NCBI GenBank assembly: GCA_902772615.1 | Contig: CACYBC010000083.1 | Location: 1-9,308 of the forward strand | DNA length: 9,308 nt | Direction of reading: 5' to 3' | Source: an uncultured Ruminococcus sp. | Lineage (GTDB): Bacteria > Bacillota > Clostridia > Oscillospirales > Ruminococcaceae | Shown: one piece after another, positions 1 through 7,532 of the stretch | How the letters are laid out: every line of letters starts with the position of its first letter | Numbering within the stretch: position 1 is the stretch's first letter | The notes under the pieces: generated by a model | The model's database searches: none | Told to the model about the DNA's origin: nothing | What the model saw: only the letters and a program-made list of their open reading frames with translations | Program-made: the position numbers and the translations under genes

Positions 1-1095
1 GTTGGAGAGGGGAGAAGCGCTGCGGATCTTGCTGCTGAAGCTGACAGACTTGCAAAGGAAGCTGACGGCATAGAGCGCAGGACCGCCGAGTACAGAGAAG
101 TGATACGGAAACTGTCTGCGGACCGCGAACGCGCTGCTGCGGAACACGAGAATGCGGCGAAGAGAAATGCCGAACTGCGCGGCTCTCTGGAAGAACTGAC
201 CGGTCAGTACCTCGATGCCGTTCTGAAAGCGGGATTCAGGGATGAGGAGGAATATCTGTCGGGAACCCTGGAAACTGAAGACATAGAGAGGATCCGCGCT
301 GAGGTCGAAGAGTACAGGACAAAGGTCATCTCTGTGACGTCGACCGTCAGAGAGCTCGAGGATCGTCTGAAAGGCAGCAGCCTCTCCGACATAAAAGCGC
401 TGGATGCGGAGATAAAAGCGGCAGCGGAGGAGAGAAACAGGCTGAGGACCTTGTTCAGCAGTGCTGAGAACAGGAGGAACCGGAACTGCGATGCTCTCAG
501 ATACATAAAGGAAAACTACGACGAATACAACAGGATCAGGGATGAGTGGACAGTCGTCAGCGATCTTGCAGATTCCGTATCCGGGCAGAAGGCTTCCGCC
601 AGAGGGAGAGTCTCATTTGAGGCTTATGTGCAGCAGTACTATTTCAGAAAGGTCGTGGCGGAGGCAAACAAGAGGCTCGTTGAACTCACCGACGGGATGT
701 TCACTCTCAGATGCAAACAGGAAGCGACTGACCTGAGAAGTCAGGCCGGTCTGGATCTTGATGTTCTGGACAGGAGCACAGGACAGTGGAGAGATGTGTC
801 AACGCTGTCCGGAGGTGAATCGTTCATGGCGTCTCTGTCCATGGCCTTGGGACTGTCCGATGTGGTTCAGAACGAGAACGGCGGGATAAGACTTGATTCG
901 ATGTTCATAGACGAGGGATTCGGAACACTGAGCGAAGGAGCGCTGCGGCAGGCTATGGACATGCTGTCCAGACTGGCAGACGGCAAGAGGCTCATAGGGG
1001 TCATAACTCATGTCCCCGAGTTCAGAGACCGCATTGACAAGCAGATAATCGTTTCGAAAAAAGTCACTGGGGCGGATCTGAAACTGGTAGTCTGA
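1..1095 (+). CDS. sbcC: Nuclease SbcCD subunit C, C-terminal part (5' end outside window)
   Basis: ATPase subunit of the SbcCD (Mre11-Rad50-like) complex, which with SbcD opens and degrades hairpin and blocked DNA ends in the cytoplasm. The frame is open from base 1, giving 364 residues of a protein that normally has about 1000, so only the distal coiled coil and the C-terminal half of the ABC ATPase are present. Visible in order: a charged, Ala/Glu/Arg-rich coiled coil (about residues 5-185); the ABC signature LSGGE (269-273); the Walker B aspartate and glutamate in FIDEGFG (D304, E305); and the switch histidine in ITHVPEF (H337). Walker A and the zinc hook must lie upstream, where sbcD would also be expected. 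There is no frameshift and the stop is TGA. The ABC motifs could also fit a general SMC/Rad50-type ATPase, but the spacing after the signature and the ending are those of SbcC. Confidence 0.93.
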   Translation, partial: VGEGRSAADLAAEADRLAKEADGIERRTAEYREVIRKLSADRERAAAEHENAAKRNAELRGSLEELTGQYLDAVLKAGFRDEEEYLSGTLETEDIERIRAEVEEYRTKVISVTSTVRELEDRLKGSSLSDIKALDAEIKAAAEERNRLRTLFSSAENRRNRNCDALRYIKENYDEYNRIRDEWTVVSDLADSVSGQKASARGRVSFEAYVQQYYFRKVVAEANKRLVELTDGMFTLRCKQEATDLRSQAGLDLDVLDRSTGQWRDVSTLSGGESFMASLSMALGLSDVVQNENGGIRLDSMFIDEGFGTLSEGALRQAMDMLSRLADGKRLIGVITHVPEFRDRIDKQIIVSKKVTGADLKLVV

Positions 1096-1110
1096 ATAGA
1101 TGCTCCGCAC

Positions 1111-1139
1111 TTGTGAACGTGACACTGCTTTTCTAATAT
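1111..1139 (+). promoter_or_regulatory. Putative sigma-70/A promoter for the DUF218 gene
   Basis: TTGTGA (1111-1116) and TAATAT (1134-1139) are separated by 17 bases, in an AT-rich stretch after the sbcC stop. A second possible pair in the same stretch is GTGACA (1119-1124) with TATTAT (1143-1148), spaced 18. Either would start a transcript with a 30-40 base leader before the TTG start at 1187. This is prediction by consensus only. Confidence 0.45.
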
Positions 1140-1172
1140 AACTATTATGACTACATATCTTTGTGCCTGGAC

Positions 1173-1177
1173 GGAGG
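1173..1177 (+). promoter_or_regulatory. Ribosome binding site that decides the TTG start
   Basis: GGAGG lies 9 bases before TTG 1187. The in-frame GTG at 1163 lies upstream of this site and has no purine-rich sequence of its own, and TTG 1178 directly abuts it. TTG 1187 is therefore the best-supported start of the membrane DUF218 gene. Confidence 0.6.
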
Positions 1178-1186
1178 TTGCCGAAG

Positions 1187-2695
1187 TTGAACAGGATACT
1201 GAAAACTATCAGGGAAGTCTTCGCTGATGACAGACCCGACAGTGAGAAAGCCGGCAGACGGGAGATAATAGAGAGGAGCCGAAACAGGATCCTTATATTT
1301 CTCGCTGTCCTTACAGCGCTTTCCGCTGTTTTCGTCACAGTTCACGGCAATTTCATCGCGCTGTATTACAGAAGCGGTATCGATGATATACGGCCTGAAG
1401 ACATAGAGGTGGTGCTTGAAGAGGAAGGAATTGTAAAGACCAGGGACATCTCGACAAAAGACGGTGTAGTGCGCGTGGATATCGAACCCGTAGGAAAGGG
1501 AACTGCGGTAGCAACGATAAAGATTGCAGGCAGCTGGTATACGGAGCAGATAAACAATGAAGGGATCGTCGTATATCAGATGTCGACGAAGAACTTCCCG
1601 TGCTGGCAGCTGGTCATTCTGGACGGGTTTCTGATCTGTCTGTGGTCCTGCCTGGTATTTTTCCATGAGTACCGAAGGATGAAGGGAACGTGGATGTTCT
1701 CATACACATCGATCTTCATTATGGGCATCTCGGTGTTCTTTTTCGTCATTGCAGTCGGCGTCAGCATAATACTCGTTTTCCTGATAAAGGACCCGACAGC
1801 GTACAATTTCGGAAAGATAGTCGACTGGACACATACCGTGATGATGTATTTCACTCTGGTCACGGCGCCCGGGCTCATTCTGTTCTCAGCAGCGCTCTGC
1901 ATAAGCAACATCCAGCTGATAAGAAAAGAAGGATTCCGCTTCGTCAATCTGCTGGGAATAATCCTGTCTTTTCTCATAGTGGCAGGGATGCTCGGCGGAA
2001 CTATCATCCTTGAAGTCCTGGACCTCAAATTGAAGTTTTCCGTGACGATGTATATCGTCAATACCTACTACGGGATCTTCTCATATATGATCTGCCTTCT
2101 GATAGGAGTATTCCTGATCTTTTTCCGTATCGCCAGACACCGCCCGGAATATGACAAGGACTATATAGTGATACTGGGCTGCGCTATCCGGAGTGACGGA
2201 ACTCTCTACCCGCTGATCAGAGGCAGAGTCGACAAAGCGATATCGTTTGCACGGGAGCAGGAAGCGGCGGGAGGTCCGAGTCCGATCTTCATACCTTCCG
2301 GAGGAAAGGGAGGTGACGAGCCGGTCTCGGAAGGTGAGGCTATGGCCGCATATCTGGTCTCCAGCGGTATACCTGAGTCCAGAGTCTTCCCCGAGACCAG
2401 GAGCGTCAATACCAAGGAAAACATGAGGTTCTCATCCGAGATTGCAGACGAAAGATGCCCCGGAGGGAAAGGAGCTTTTTCAACTACCAACTATCATGTG
2501 TTCAGAAGCGGAGTGATAGCTGCAACGCAAGGACTTGAGCTGGACGGAATGGGATCACCGACCAAATGGTATTTCTGGCCAAACGCTCTCATAAGAGAGT
2601 TCATCGGGCTGCTGGTCGATGATATGAAGGAAGTGCTGTTGTTCTCCGTGCTTATAGTGTTCTTCTGCACGATGCTCTTCCTTATCGTCAGGTGA
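1187..2695 (+). CDS. Polytopic membrane protein with C-terminal YdcF/SanA-like DUF218 domain
   Basis: A 502-residue membrane protein. TM1 is at about 35-54, followed by an 80-residue extracytoplasmic segment rich in beta-forming residues (55-136) that may be an Ig-like domain. TM2 to TM6 lie at about 140-160, 175-200, 218-241, 253-278 and 296-317. The DUF218 domain (about 326-470) carries VILGCA, PSGGKGGDE, SEGEAM (E382, E384), an NTKENM segment and NYHVFRSG (H437), all family hallmarks. A last TM helix lies at about 482-500. The DUF218 family includes E. coli SanA, ElyC and YdcF, linked to cell-envelope and peptidoglycan precursor maintenance; the biochemical reaction is not settled. The envelope role here is inferred from family only. 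The gene starts with TTG behind GGAGG, 91 bases after sbcC, and ends with TGA; no terminator is evident after it. GTG 1163 is an alternative start adding 8 residues. Confidence 0.85.
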   Translation: MNRILKTIREVFADDRPDSEKAGRREIIERSRNRILIFLAVLTALSAVFVTVHGNFIALYYRSGIDDIRPEDIEVVLEEEGIVKTRDISTKDGVVRVDIEPVGKGTAVATIKIAGSWYTEQINNEGIVVYQMSTKNFPCWQLVILDGFLICLWSCLVFFHEYRRMKGTWMFSYTSIFIMGISVFFFVIAVGVSIILVFLIKDPTAYNFGKIVDWTHTVMMYFTLVTAPGLILFSAALCISNIQLIRKEGFRFVNLLGIILSFLIVAGMLGGTIILEVLDLKLKFSVTMYIVNTYYGIFSYMICLLIGVFLIFFRIARHRPEYDKDYIVILGCAIRSDGTLYPLIRGRVDKAISFAREQEAAGGPSPIFIPSGGKGGDEPVSEGEAMAAYLVSSGIPESRVFPETRSVNTKENMRFSSEIADERCPGGKGAFSTTNYHVFRSGVIAATQGLELDGMGSPTKWYFWPNALIREFIGLLVDDMKEVLLFSVLIVFFCTMLFLIVR

Positions 2696-2716
2696 CGATC
2701 CGGACTGGGACGGCGA

Positions 2717-2746
2717 TTGTGCATGGTCAGTAAACTGTTATATAAT
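2717..2746 (+). promoter_or_regulatory. Putative promoter for the zinc-ribbon gene
   Basis: A perfect TATAAT (2741-2746) lies 18 bases after TTGTGC (2717-2722). Transcription from it would begin near 2753, leaving a leader of about 50 bases before ATG 2803. The -10 is strong and the -35 moderate. The stretch 2696-2802 contains no gene. Confidence 0.6.
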
Positions 2747-2802
2747 CAGAACGTGAGGTGCCGCAAGGCATCGGATTGATCTTTTTTTCGGAGTTATTGA
2801 AT

Positions 2803-3240
2803 ATGAGCAGCAAATGTGTCCACTGCGGAGCGCCTCTGACTGACGGTGCTGAATACTGCAGTTACTGCGGAAGCCCCGTATCCGCTGATGCGTCTCCATA
2901 CAGCAAGGAAGGAGAGTTCTTCACATCAAGGCCTGCCAGTCCCGTTCCTTCCACGGCCGATCCCTTTTCAAATACGGCAGGCAGGTCCGGACAGATGTTT
3001 GACAGCGGAAGCGATTCGGAGGCGTCGCTGGCCCTCAAGATAATCGCTTTCCTGTTTCCGTTCATTGGGCTCATTATATATCTGAGCAGGAGAAGGAACT
3101 CACCGGCTGTTGCGAAGTCGCTTCTGCCATGGGTAATTGCGGGCATCGTAAAGAATGCTATCGTCAGTTCCATAGACGGATCATACACATCCCTGTCAAC
3201 TGCCGGTCAGATCGGCAGAATGATAGGCTTTATTTCGTGA
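2803..3240 (+). CDS. Small zinc-ribbon membrane protein
   Basis: A 145-residue protein of unknown function. A zinc ribbon opens the protein with two CxxC knuckles (C5, C8, C19, C22), which predicts binding of one structural zinc. A Ser/Pro-rich linker follows (about 30-72). A hydrophobic stretch at 78-94 contains the family-like pattern FPFIGLIIYL, then comes a basic SRRR, and a second hydrophobic segment lies at about 107-123. This order, an N-terminal zinc ribbon followed by a short helical hairpin, is common in Clostridia proteins annotated only as zinc-ribbon domain-containing. The start at ATG 2803 is chosen because CGGAG (2789-2793) lies 9 bases before it and the zinc ribbon begins at residue 5. 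The frame extends upstream to a GTG at 2758, but that start has no fitting SD and adds residues not typical of the family. It is monocistronic: own promoter, and a terminator right after the stop. Confidence 0.82.
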   Translation: MSSKCVHCGAPLTDGAEYCSYCGSPVSADASPYSKEGEFFTSRPASPVPSTADPFSNTAGRSGQMFDSGSDSEASLALKIIAFLFPFIGLIIYLSRRRNSPAVAKSLLPWVIAGIVKNAIVSSIDGSYTSLSTAGQIGRMIGFIS

Positions 3241-3242
3241 GC

Positions 3243-3283
3243 AGATCCGCGCTTTTGTCGTAAAAGCGCGGATCTTTTTTTTT
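3243..3283 (+). terminator. Intrinsic terminator after the zinc-ribbon gene
   Basis: A perfect 14-bp stem (3243-3256 with 3262-3275) with a 5-base loop GTCGT is followed by an uninterrupted run of nine T (3275-3283). It begins 3 bases after the zinc-ribbon stop and ends 15 bases before the esterase ATG. Confidence 0.95.
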
Positions 3284-3297
3284 ATCGGAGGTTAATC

Positions 3298-4863
3298 ATG
3301 CTGAGAAATGTTGAAACCAAGTACGGAAAACTGAAGGGACTGGTGGGAAAGGATCCCAGAGTGACCGTGTTCCGCGGCGTTCCATATGCCAAACCGCCTG
3401 TGGGCGAACTGAGGTGGAAGGCTCCGCAGCCCTGCGACCCGTGGGATGGGGTGAAACAGTGCTATGAGTATGGCCCAATGCCGATGATGAGGATCCATCC
3501 GGGGCGTGACAATGAGTTCTACACAAAAGAACTGCATCCCACTTCGTCGGAATATGATATGAGCGAAGACTGTCTGTACCTGAATATTTTTTCACCGGCC
3601 GAGACAACAGATGATAACCTTCCTGTTTTCTGCTATATACATGGCGGCGGTTATCAGGACGGTTACAACTATGAGATCGAGTTTGACGGGGAGAGAGTCG
3701 CCCGCAGAGGCGTCATCGTCGTGATGGTAGGCTACAGGCTGGGACTGTTCGGGTTCCTGGCGCACCCTGAACTCACGGCAGAAACCCCAGAAGGCGAGAT
3801 CGTTTCCAATTTCGGAATGCAGGACCAGTCAATGGCTATTCACTGGATCTATGAGAACATCAAAGCTTTCGGAGGAGATCCTTCCAGGATCACAATCTGC
3901 GGACAGAGCGCAGGTGCAGGAAGTGTACAGAATCAGATGTGCAGTTCCTACAATGACGGGATCATAGCCGGTGCTATCTGTCAGTCATCCGTCGGATTTG
4001 CTTATGCTGAAGACGGGCTGTCCGGACGTACGCAGTCACTGGCGGAGGCCGAAGCAAACGGCGCTGATTTCTTCTCAAAGGCCGGTATAGCGGATCTTGC
4101 GGAAGCGAGAAGCCTCAGCGCGGAAGAACTCATGAAGCGCGTCGGCGATGTGTCGGAGCCAGGCGCTATGTTCGGGTTCATGTTCACTCCCTGCGTGGAC
4201 GGAAAGTTCATCAAGGAGACTCCGGTCACGAGTTACTATAAAGATGACTTCAGGACAGTTCCCATGATCGTGGGACACTGTATGGGCGAGGCCACGGGTG
4301 GGATGTTCGCAAGGAACATCGTTCCCACGTATGAAGAGTTCGTGTCCAGGGCAAGGGAGGTCTATAAGGACCGCGCAGATGAATACCTTGCGGTCTGCGG
4401 CGTCAGCAGCGATGAAGATGTGAAAGCCCTGTATGCAAAAGGCACATTCAACAATATGCTGGCCGGAAGCAGAGGATTCTGTGAACTTCGTTCCTCAATG
4501 GGCAAGAATGTATGGTATTACATCTTTGATCATGACATACCCGGCGATGACGCTGGATCATTCCATGGGTCGGATCTGTGGTTCATGTTCGATTCGCTCG
4601 GCAATTCCTGGAGACCGTTTGAAGGCAGACACTATGACCTTGCCAGACAGGTGACTTCATACTGGACGAATTTCGTCAAGTACGGAAACCCCAATTCCCC
4701 GGAAGGCACCGACTACAACGGACTGCCGTTGCCGGAGTGGAAGGCATACAGGCCTGACGAGAAGAACGTCATAAGATTCCTGGACAAGGCAACGCCCGGA
4801 ACTCTTGCGGAGGACAAGGTGATCGACTTCCGCGTCAGTTACGCAAAAGAACTGTTCACCTGA
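3298..4863 (+). CDS. Type-B carboxylesterase (alpha/beta hydrolase, PnbA-like)
   Basis: A 521-residue serine esterase of the carboxylesterase type-B family (Bacillus p-nitrobenzyl esterase, cholinesterases), hydrolysing carboxylic esters; the substrate cannot be read from the sequence. Visible landmarks: FRGVPYAKPPVGELRW near the N terminus; EDCLYLNIF; the oxyanion-hole motif HGGG (H115-G118); the nucleophile elbow GQSAGAG with Ser204; the acid Glu331 in CMGEATGG; and the base His423 in GSFHGSDL. The catalytic triad is thus complete and the length is normal (about 490-550). There is no signal peptide, so it should be cytoplasmic. ATG 3298 has GGAGG (3287-3291) 6 bases upstream. It is flanked by terminators on both sides, with no room for an ordinary promoter between the upstream hairpin and the ATG, so expression may depend on read-through or on a promoter inside the preceding gene. 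Confidence 0.95.
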   Translation: MLRNVETKYGKLKGLVGKDPRVTVFRGVPYAKPPVGELRWKAPQPCDPWDGVKQCYEYGPMPMMRIHPGRDNEFYTKELHPTSSEYDMSEDCLYLNIFSPAETTDDNLPVFCYIHGGGYQDGYNYEIEFDGERVARRGVIVVMVGYRLGLFGFLAHPELTAETPEGEIVSNFGMQDQSMAIHWIYENIKAFGGDPSRITICGQSAGAGSVQNQMCSSYNDGIIAGAICQSSVGFAYAEDGLSGRTQSLAEAEANGADFFSKAGIADLAEARSLSAEELMKRVGDVSEPGAMFGFMFTPCVDGKFIKETPVTSYYKDDFRTVPMIVGHCMGEATGGMFARNIVPTYEEFVSRAREVYKDRADEYLAVCGVSSDEDVKALYAKGTFNNMLAGSRGFCELRSSMGKNVWYYIFDHDIPGDDAGSFHGSDLWFMFDSLGNSWRPFEGRHYDLARQVTSYWTNFVKYGNPNSPEGTDYNGLPLPEWKAYRPDEKNVIRFLDKATPGTLAEDKVIDFRVSYAKELFT

Positions 4864-4874
4864 TTGGACAGTAG

Positions 4875-4911
4875 AAAAGCGCTCCTACAGGCTTCTGTTG
4901 GAGCGCTTTTT
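4875..4911 (+). terminator. Intrinsic terminator after the esterase
   Basis: The stem AAAAGCGCTCC (4875-4885) pairs with GGAGCGCTTTT (4900-4910). It continues past one T-T mismatch through ACAG/CTGT (4887-4890 with 4895-4898) to a GCTT loop. The run TTTTT (4907-4911) follows. It lies 11 bases after the esterase stop. Confidence 0.92.
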
Positions 4912-4938
4912 GTATTCCTGCATATGTTTGGGTATTAT
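4910..4938 (+). promoter_or_regulatory. Putative promoter of the TIR / kinase-GH2 operon
   Basis: TTGTAT (4910-4915) and TATTAT (4933-4938) are separated by exactly 17 bases. The -35 begins in the T-tail of the esterase terminator. Initiation near 4945 would give a leader of about 39 bases. No operator-like inverted repeat is evident between it and the ATG at 4984. Confidence 0.55.
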
Positions 4939-4983
4939 TAGAAAAAGCATGTTCAGAAATGGTCAGTCCGAAAGGATACAGCT

Positions 4984-7503
4984 ATGGATAATGTACAGGA
5001 AAACAACGGATTCAGATATAAAGCATTCATATCATACAGACATCAGGCTCCGGATCAGCAGATAGCAAAAAGGCTTCACACCCTTATCGAGACTTACCGG
5101 ATCCCGTCAGGGATAAGGGAGACTTCTGGCATATCGTCCATGGGAAAAGTATTCAGGGATCAGGAGGAACTGCCTCTGTCATCATCGCTGAGCGAGGATA
5201 TCCATGAAGCGCTGGAACAGAGCGAATGGCTGATATGCATCTGTTCGCCGAGATACCTGCAGTCGAAGTGGTGTCTTGAGGAACTGAACTATTATATAAA
5301 GCTCGGCAGAAGGGATCATATACTCACCATACTGGCAGAAGGCGAGCCGGCGGAGTCGTTTCCGGAGCAGCTCAGATTTGAGACCGTGAACGGGGAAACG
5401 GTCGAAAACGAGCCGCTCGCTGCCGATGTCCGGGCTTCAGGGATCCTTGGCTCGATGCGGCGCCTTTCAAATGAGAAGCTGAGGATCATGGCTCCGATGC
5501 TCTCCGTCAGTTATGACGACCTGAGACAGAGAGCCAGGATACGCAGGACGAGAGCAGTGAGCGCAGTATCTTTTGCAGCGGTGTCTCTGCTGAGCGGGTT
5601 TCTGATCTATGCGGTATCCAAGAACCGGCAGATCAGCAGGCAGCGGAACATAGCTGTAGACAATCAGATGAAGCTGCTCATCGAACAGTCGATACAGTCA
5701 TCGGAGAGCGGCAACAAGCTGCTTGCCGTGAATCAGTTGCTTCAGGCCCGCGATATCAGAGAAACAGTCGGAACCGTGAATGACGGGAGGTTCTCCGCCG
5801 CACTGGAATATGCATTGTATGATGAGCCTTTCGGAACTGTCCTGACTATCGACACAAACAACAGGAATCTCGGTGAGCTTGTATTCTCCCATAATGATAA
5901 GTATCTGGCCGGGATCACTAACCTGAATTCCGCAGTACTCATCGATGCTACTACGGGAAGCATCCTGCATACGGTCTCTCAGAGCGATACGGGTATGCTG
6001 GACAGTGTCGGATTTACCCTTGACGACCGCTACTTTTTCACAGTGGATTCCTGGTACGGGTTCGTCAGCGTTTATTCGGTGGAGACCGGAGAGCTTTACA
6101 GAAGATATGACGGATCCGGATCGAATGCCATGAATATAGGGGAGAAGGCATTTCCAATGTCCGGCGACAGGCTGCTCATAATCCACGACCGGTTCATGGT
6201 GCTGTGGGATTACAAGAACGACAGCAGCAGGGAGATACTGCCGTGCGGTGACCTTCCTTTTGAGGGATACATAAGACCATTTATCGTGGATCTCGCGCCT
6301 GATGAGAAGAGCGTAGTCATCGGCTCGCACGGATACGGCGCAGGCATGAAGATCCTCACATTGGACGGGGGAAAAGAACTGCCTCTGGAATTCGATCCCC
6401 AGAGAGGATACTCATATATCGTCTATTCAGCGGACGGAAGCAGGATCGCAGCATCATCCGCAGGTATGTACTGCGTGTGGGACAGCAGTACGGGCAGGAT
6501 GATATTTCAGGCTGAGGAGACTGCAGCCGGAGGAGTTAACCTGGCGATCAGCCGCGACGGAGGGACCGTATTCGTCATGACACCGGATCTGCTTAAGGCC
6601 GTCAGCGTTCCGTCAGGTACGGTGCTGTGGGAGAAAACGGCACAGACGAATGTCGTGACCCAGGCGCACATCTCATCTGACGGAAGATATATCTCTTCCA
6701 GCGGAGGGATAAACGGTGTATTTGACATTGCTACCGGTAAAGTCCTGTACGAGTTCCCTGCAAGCGCTTTTTCAAGCGACAGCTCCAAGGTGCTGGCGGA
6801 TGAGTACTCAGGCGATCCGCATCTGCTTGTTACTCCCGCGGCGTCAACATGGTCTGAGACCGCTTCCTTCAGTGAGAAGCTTTATGAGATACCGAGATAT
6901 ACGGATCCCGGTACGAGCATCTCCATATCCCTGAGTCATAAGGCGGGTGAGATCTATACTACGCCGCCGGGGAATGCCAACAGAAAGAGCGCGATCTATA
7001 CCGATCCGGATTGCCGTTACTGCGCTCATACCGATTATGACGGCTTCATAGAGGTCTTTGACATAAGCGACCCTGCCGGGGCGAAAGAGATATACTGTGT
7101 AGCAGAGCACTGTTACCAGTCGGTGACGGACCTTGTGTTTTGCAAGGAACTGATGGCTTCCTGCGGCGGATTCGATGCCAGGTGCGTTCTGTTCGACCTG
7201 GAGAAAGGACAGATCCGTTATGCTCTCGCAGGTGAAGAATACTGCTGGGGATGCGAGATGTCCGAAGACGGAAGCAAGATCATCATACTGTGCGGTTATG
7301 CGAGGGACAGGGCGTTCGTTTATTCGACTATGACAGGTAATCTTCTTTATTCTTTCCGCAGCAGCGACGGACGCAGTATAGACATGATCGGATTCACCGA
7401 AGACGGAAAGAAAGTCGCAGCGGTCATGGATGATGGCAGCGCAATGACTGGCGAGATATATACCGATATCGATGAGATGATCCGGCAGGCGGAAAATAAA
7501 TGA
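4984..7503 (+). CDS. TIR-domain membrane protein with C-terminal WD40-like beta-propeller
   Basis: An 839-residue protein. The TIR domain (about 10-135) opens with YKAFISYRH (12-20), has VFRDQEELP (56-64) in the BB-loop region, and SKWCLEEL in which E100 (W96+4) aligns with the catalytic glutamate of NAD-cleaving TIRs (SARM1, plant TIRs). A basic stretch (RARIRRTR) precedes a single TM helix at 191-211. A helical linker (212-285) leads to about ten degenerate propeller repeats (290-830), each ending in patterns such as TGELY, TGKVLYEF or TGNLLYSF; two carry a WD dipeptide (LWDYK, VWDSS). The positive-inside rule puts TIR in the cytoplasm and the propeller outside. TIR domains in bacteria are often NADases or NAD-derived signal makers in defence (Thoeris, TIR-STING), but no partner of those systems is seen here. 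ATG 4984 has AGGA (4973-4976) 7 bases upstream. Probably co-transcribed with the next gene. NADase activity and sensing are inferred. Confidence 0.88.
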   Translation: MDNVQENNGFRYKAFISYRHQAPDQQIAKRLHTLIETYRIPSGIRETSGISSMGKVFRDQEELPLSSSLSEDIHEALEQSEWLICICSPRYLQSKWCLEELNYYIKLGRRDHILTILAEGEPAESFPEQLRFETVNGETVENEPLAADVRASGILGSMRRLSNEKLRIMAPMLSVSYDDLRQRARIRRTRAVSAVSFAAVSLLSGFLIYAVSKNRQISRQRNIAVDNQMKLLIEQSIQSSESGNKLLAVNQLLQARDIRETVGTVNDGRFSAALEYALYDEPFGTVLTIDTNNRNLGELVFSHNDKYLAGITNLNSAVLIDATTGSILHTVSQSDTGMLDSVGFTLDDRYFFTVDSWYGFVSVYSVETGELYRRYDGSGSNAMNIGEKAFPMSGDRLLIIHDRFMVLWDYKNDSSREILPCGDLPFEGYIRPFIVDLAPDEKSVVIGSHGYGAGMKILTLDGGKELPLEFDPQRGYSYIVYSADGSRIAASSAGMYCVWDSSTGRMIFQAEETAAGGVNLAISRDGGTVFVMTPDLLKAVSVPSGTVLWEKTAQTNVVTQAHISSDGRYISSSGGINGVFDIATGKVLYEFPASAFSSDSSKVLADEYSGDPHLLVTPAASTWSETASFSEKLYEIPRYTDPGTSISISLSHKAGEIYTTPPGNANRKSAIYTDPDCRYCAHTDYDGFIEVFDISDPAGAKEIYCVAEHCYQSVTDLVFCKELMASCGGFDARCVLFDLEKGQIRYALAGEEYCWGCEMSEDGSKIIILCGYARDRAFVYSTMTGNLLYSFRSSDGRSIDMIGFTEDGKKVAAVMDDGSAMTGEIYTDIDEMIRQAENK

Positions 7504-7520
7504 GATGTATCCCCGGAACA

Positions 7521-7525
7521 GAGGA
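7521..7525 (+). promoter_or_regulatory. Ribosome binding site supporting the GTG 7533 start
   Basis: GAGGA lies 7 bases before GTG 7533. TTG 7527 in the same frame is too close to use it. A competing in-frame ATG at 7500 overlaps the TIR stop as ATGA, with only an imperfect AGGCGGA 7 bases before it, and would add 11 residues by translational coupling. Confidence 0.55.
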
Positions 7526-7532
7526 TTTGCAA

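Noticed and set aside
1163..1186. GTG start for the DUF218 gene
   Set aside because: No SD upstream of it; GGAGG at 1173-1177 fits TTG 1187 with 9-base spacing.
1096..1186. Intrinsic terminator for sbcC
   Set aside because: Only a weak CAC/GTG pairing near 1108-1125 followed by a short, interrupted T stretch; not convincing.
799..1666. Two overlapping minus-strand open frames of 170-180 codons between sbcC and the DUF218 gene
   Set aside because: They lie antisense to two clearly identified genes, show no recognisable domain, and have low-complexity Ser/Arg/Tyr composition typical of antisense shadow frames.
2758..2802. GTG start for the zinc-ribbon gene, 15 residues upstream
   Set aside because: It lies right at the predicted transcription start, has no well-placed SD, and family members begin close to the first CxxC, as with ATG 2803.
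5698..6330. 210-codon minus-strand frame inside the TIR gene
   Set aside because: Antisense to the propeller coding region, with no recognisable motif or ribosome binding site; taken as a shadow.
5809..7400. DNA-level tandem repeats in the propeller region
   Set aside because: The repeats are visible only as degenerate protein patterns; no DNA repeat units stand out on reading.
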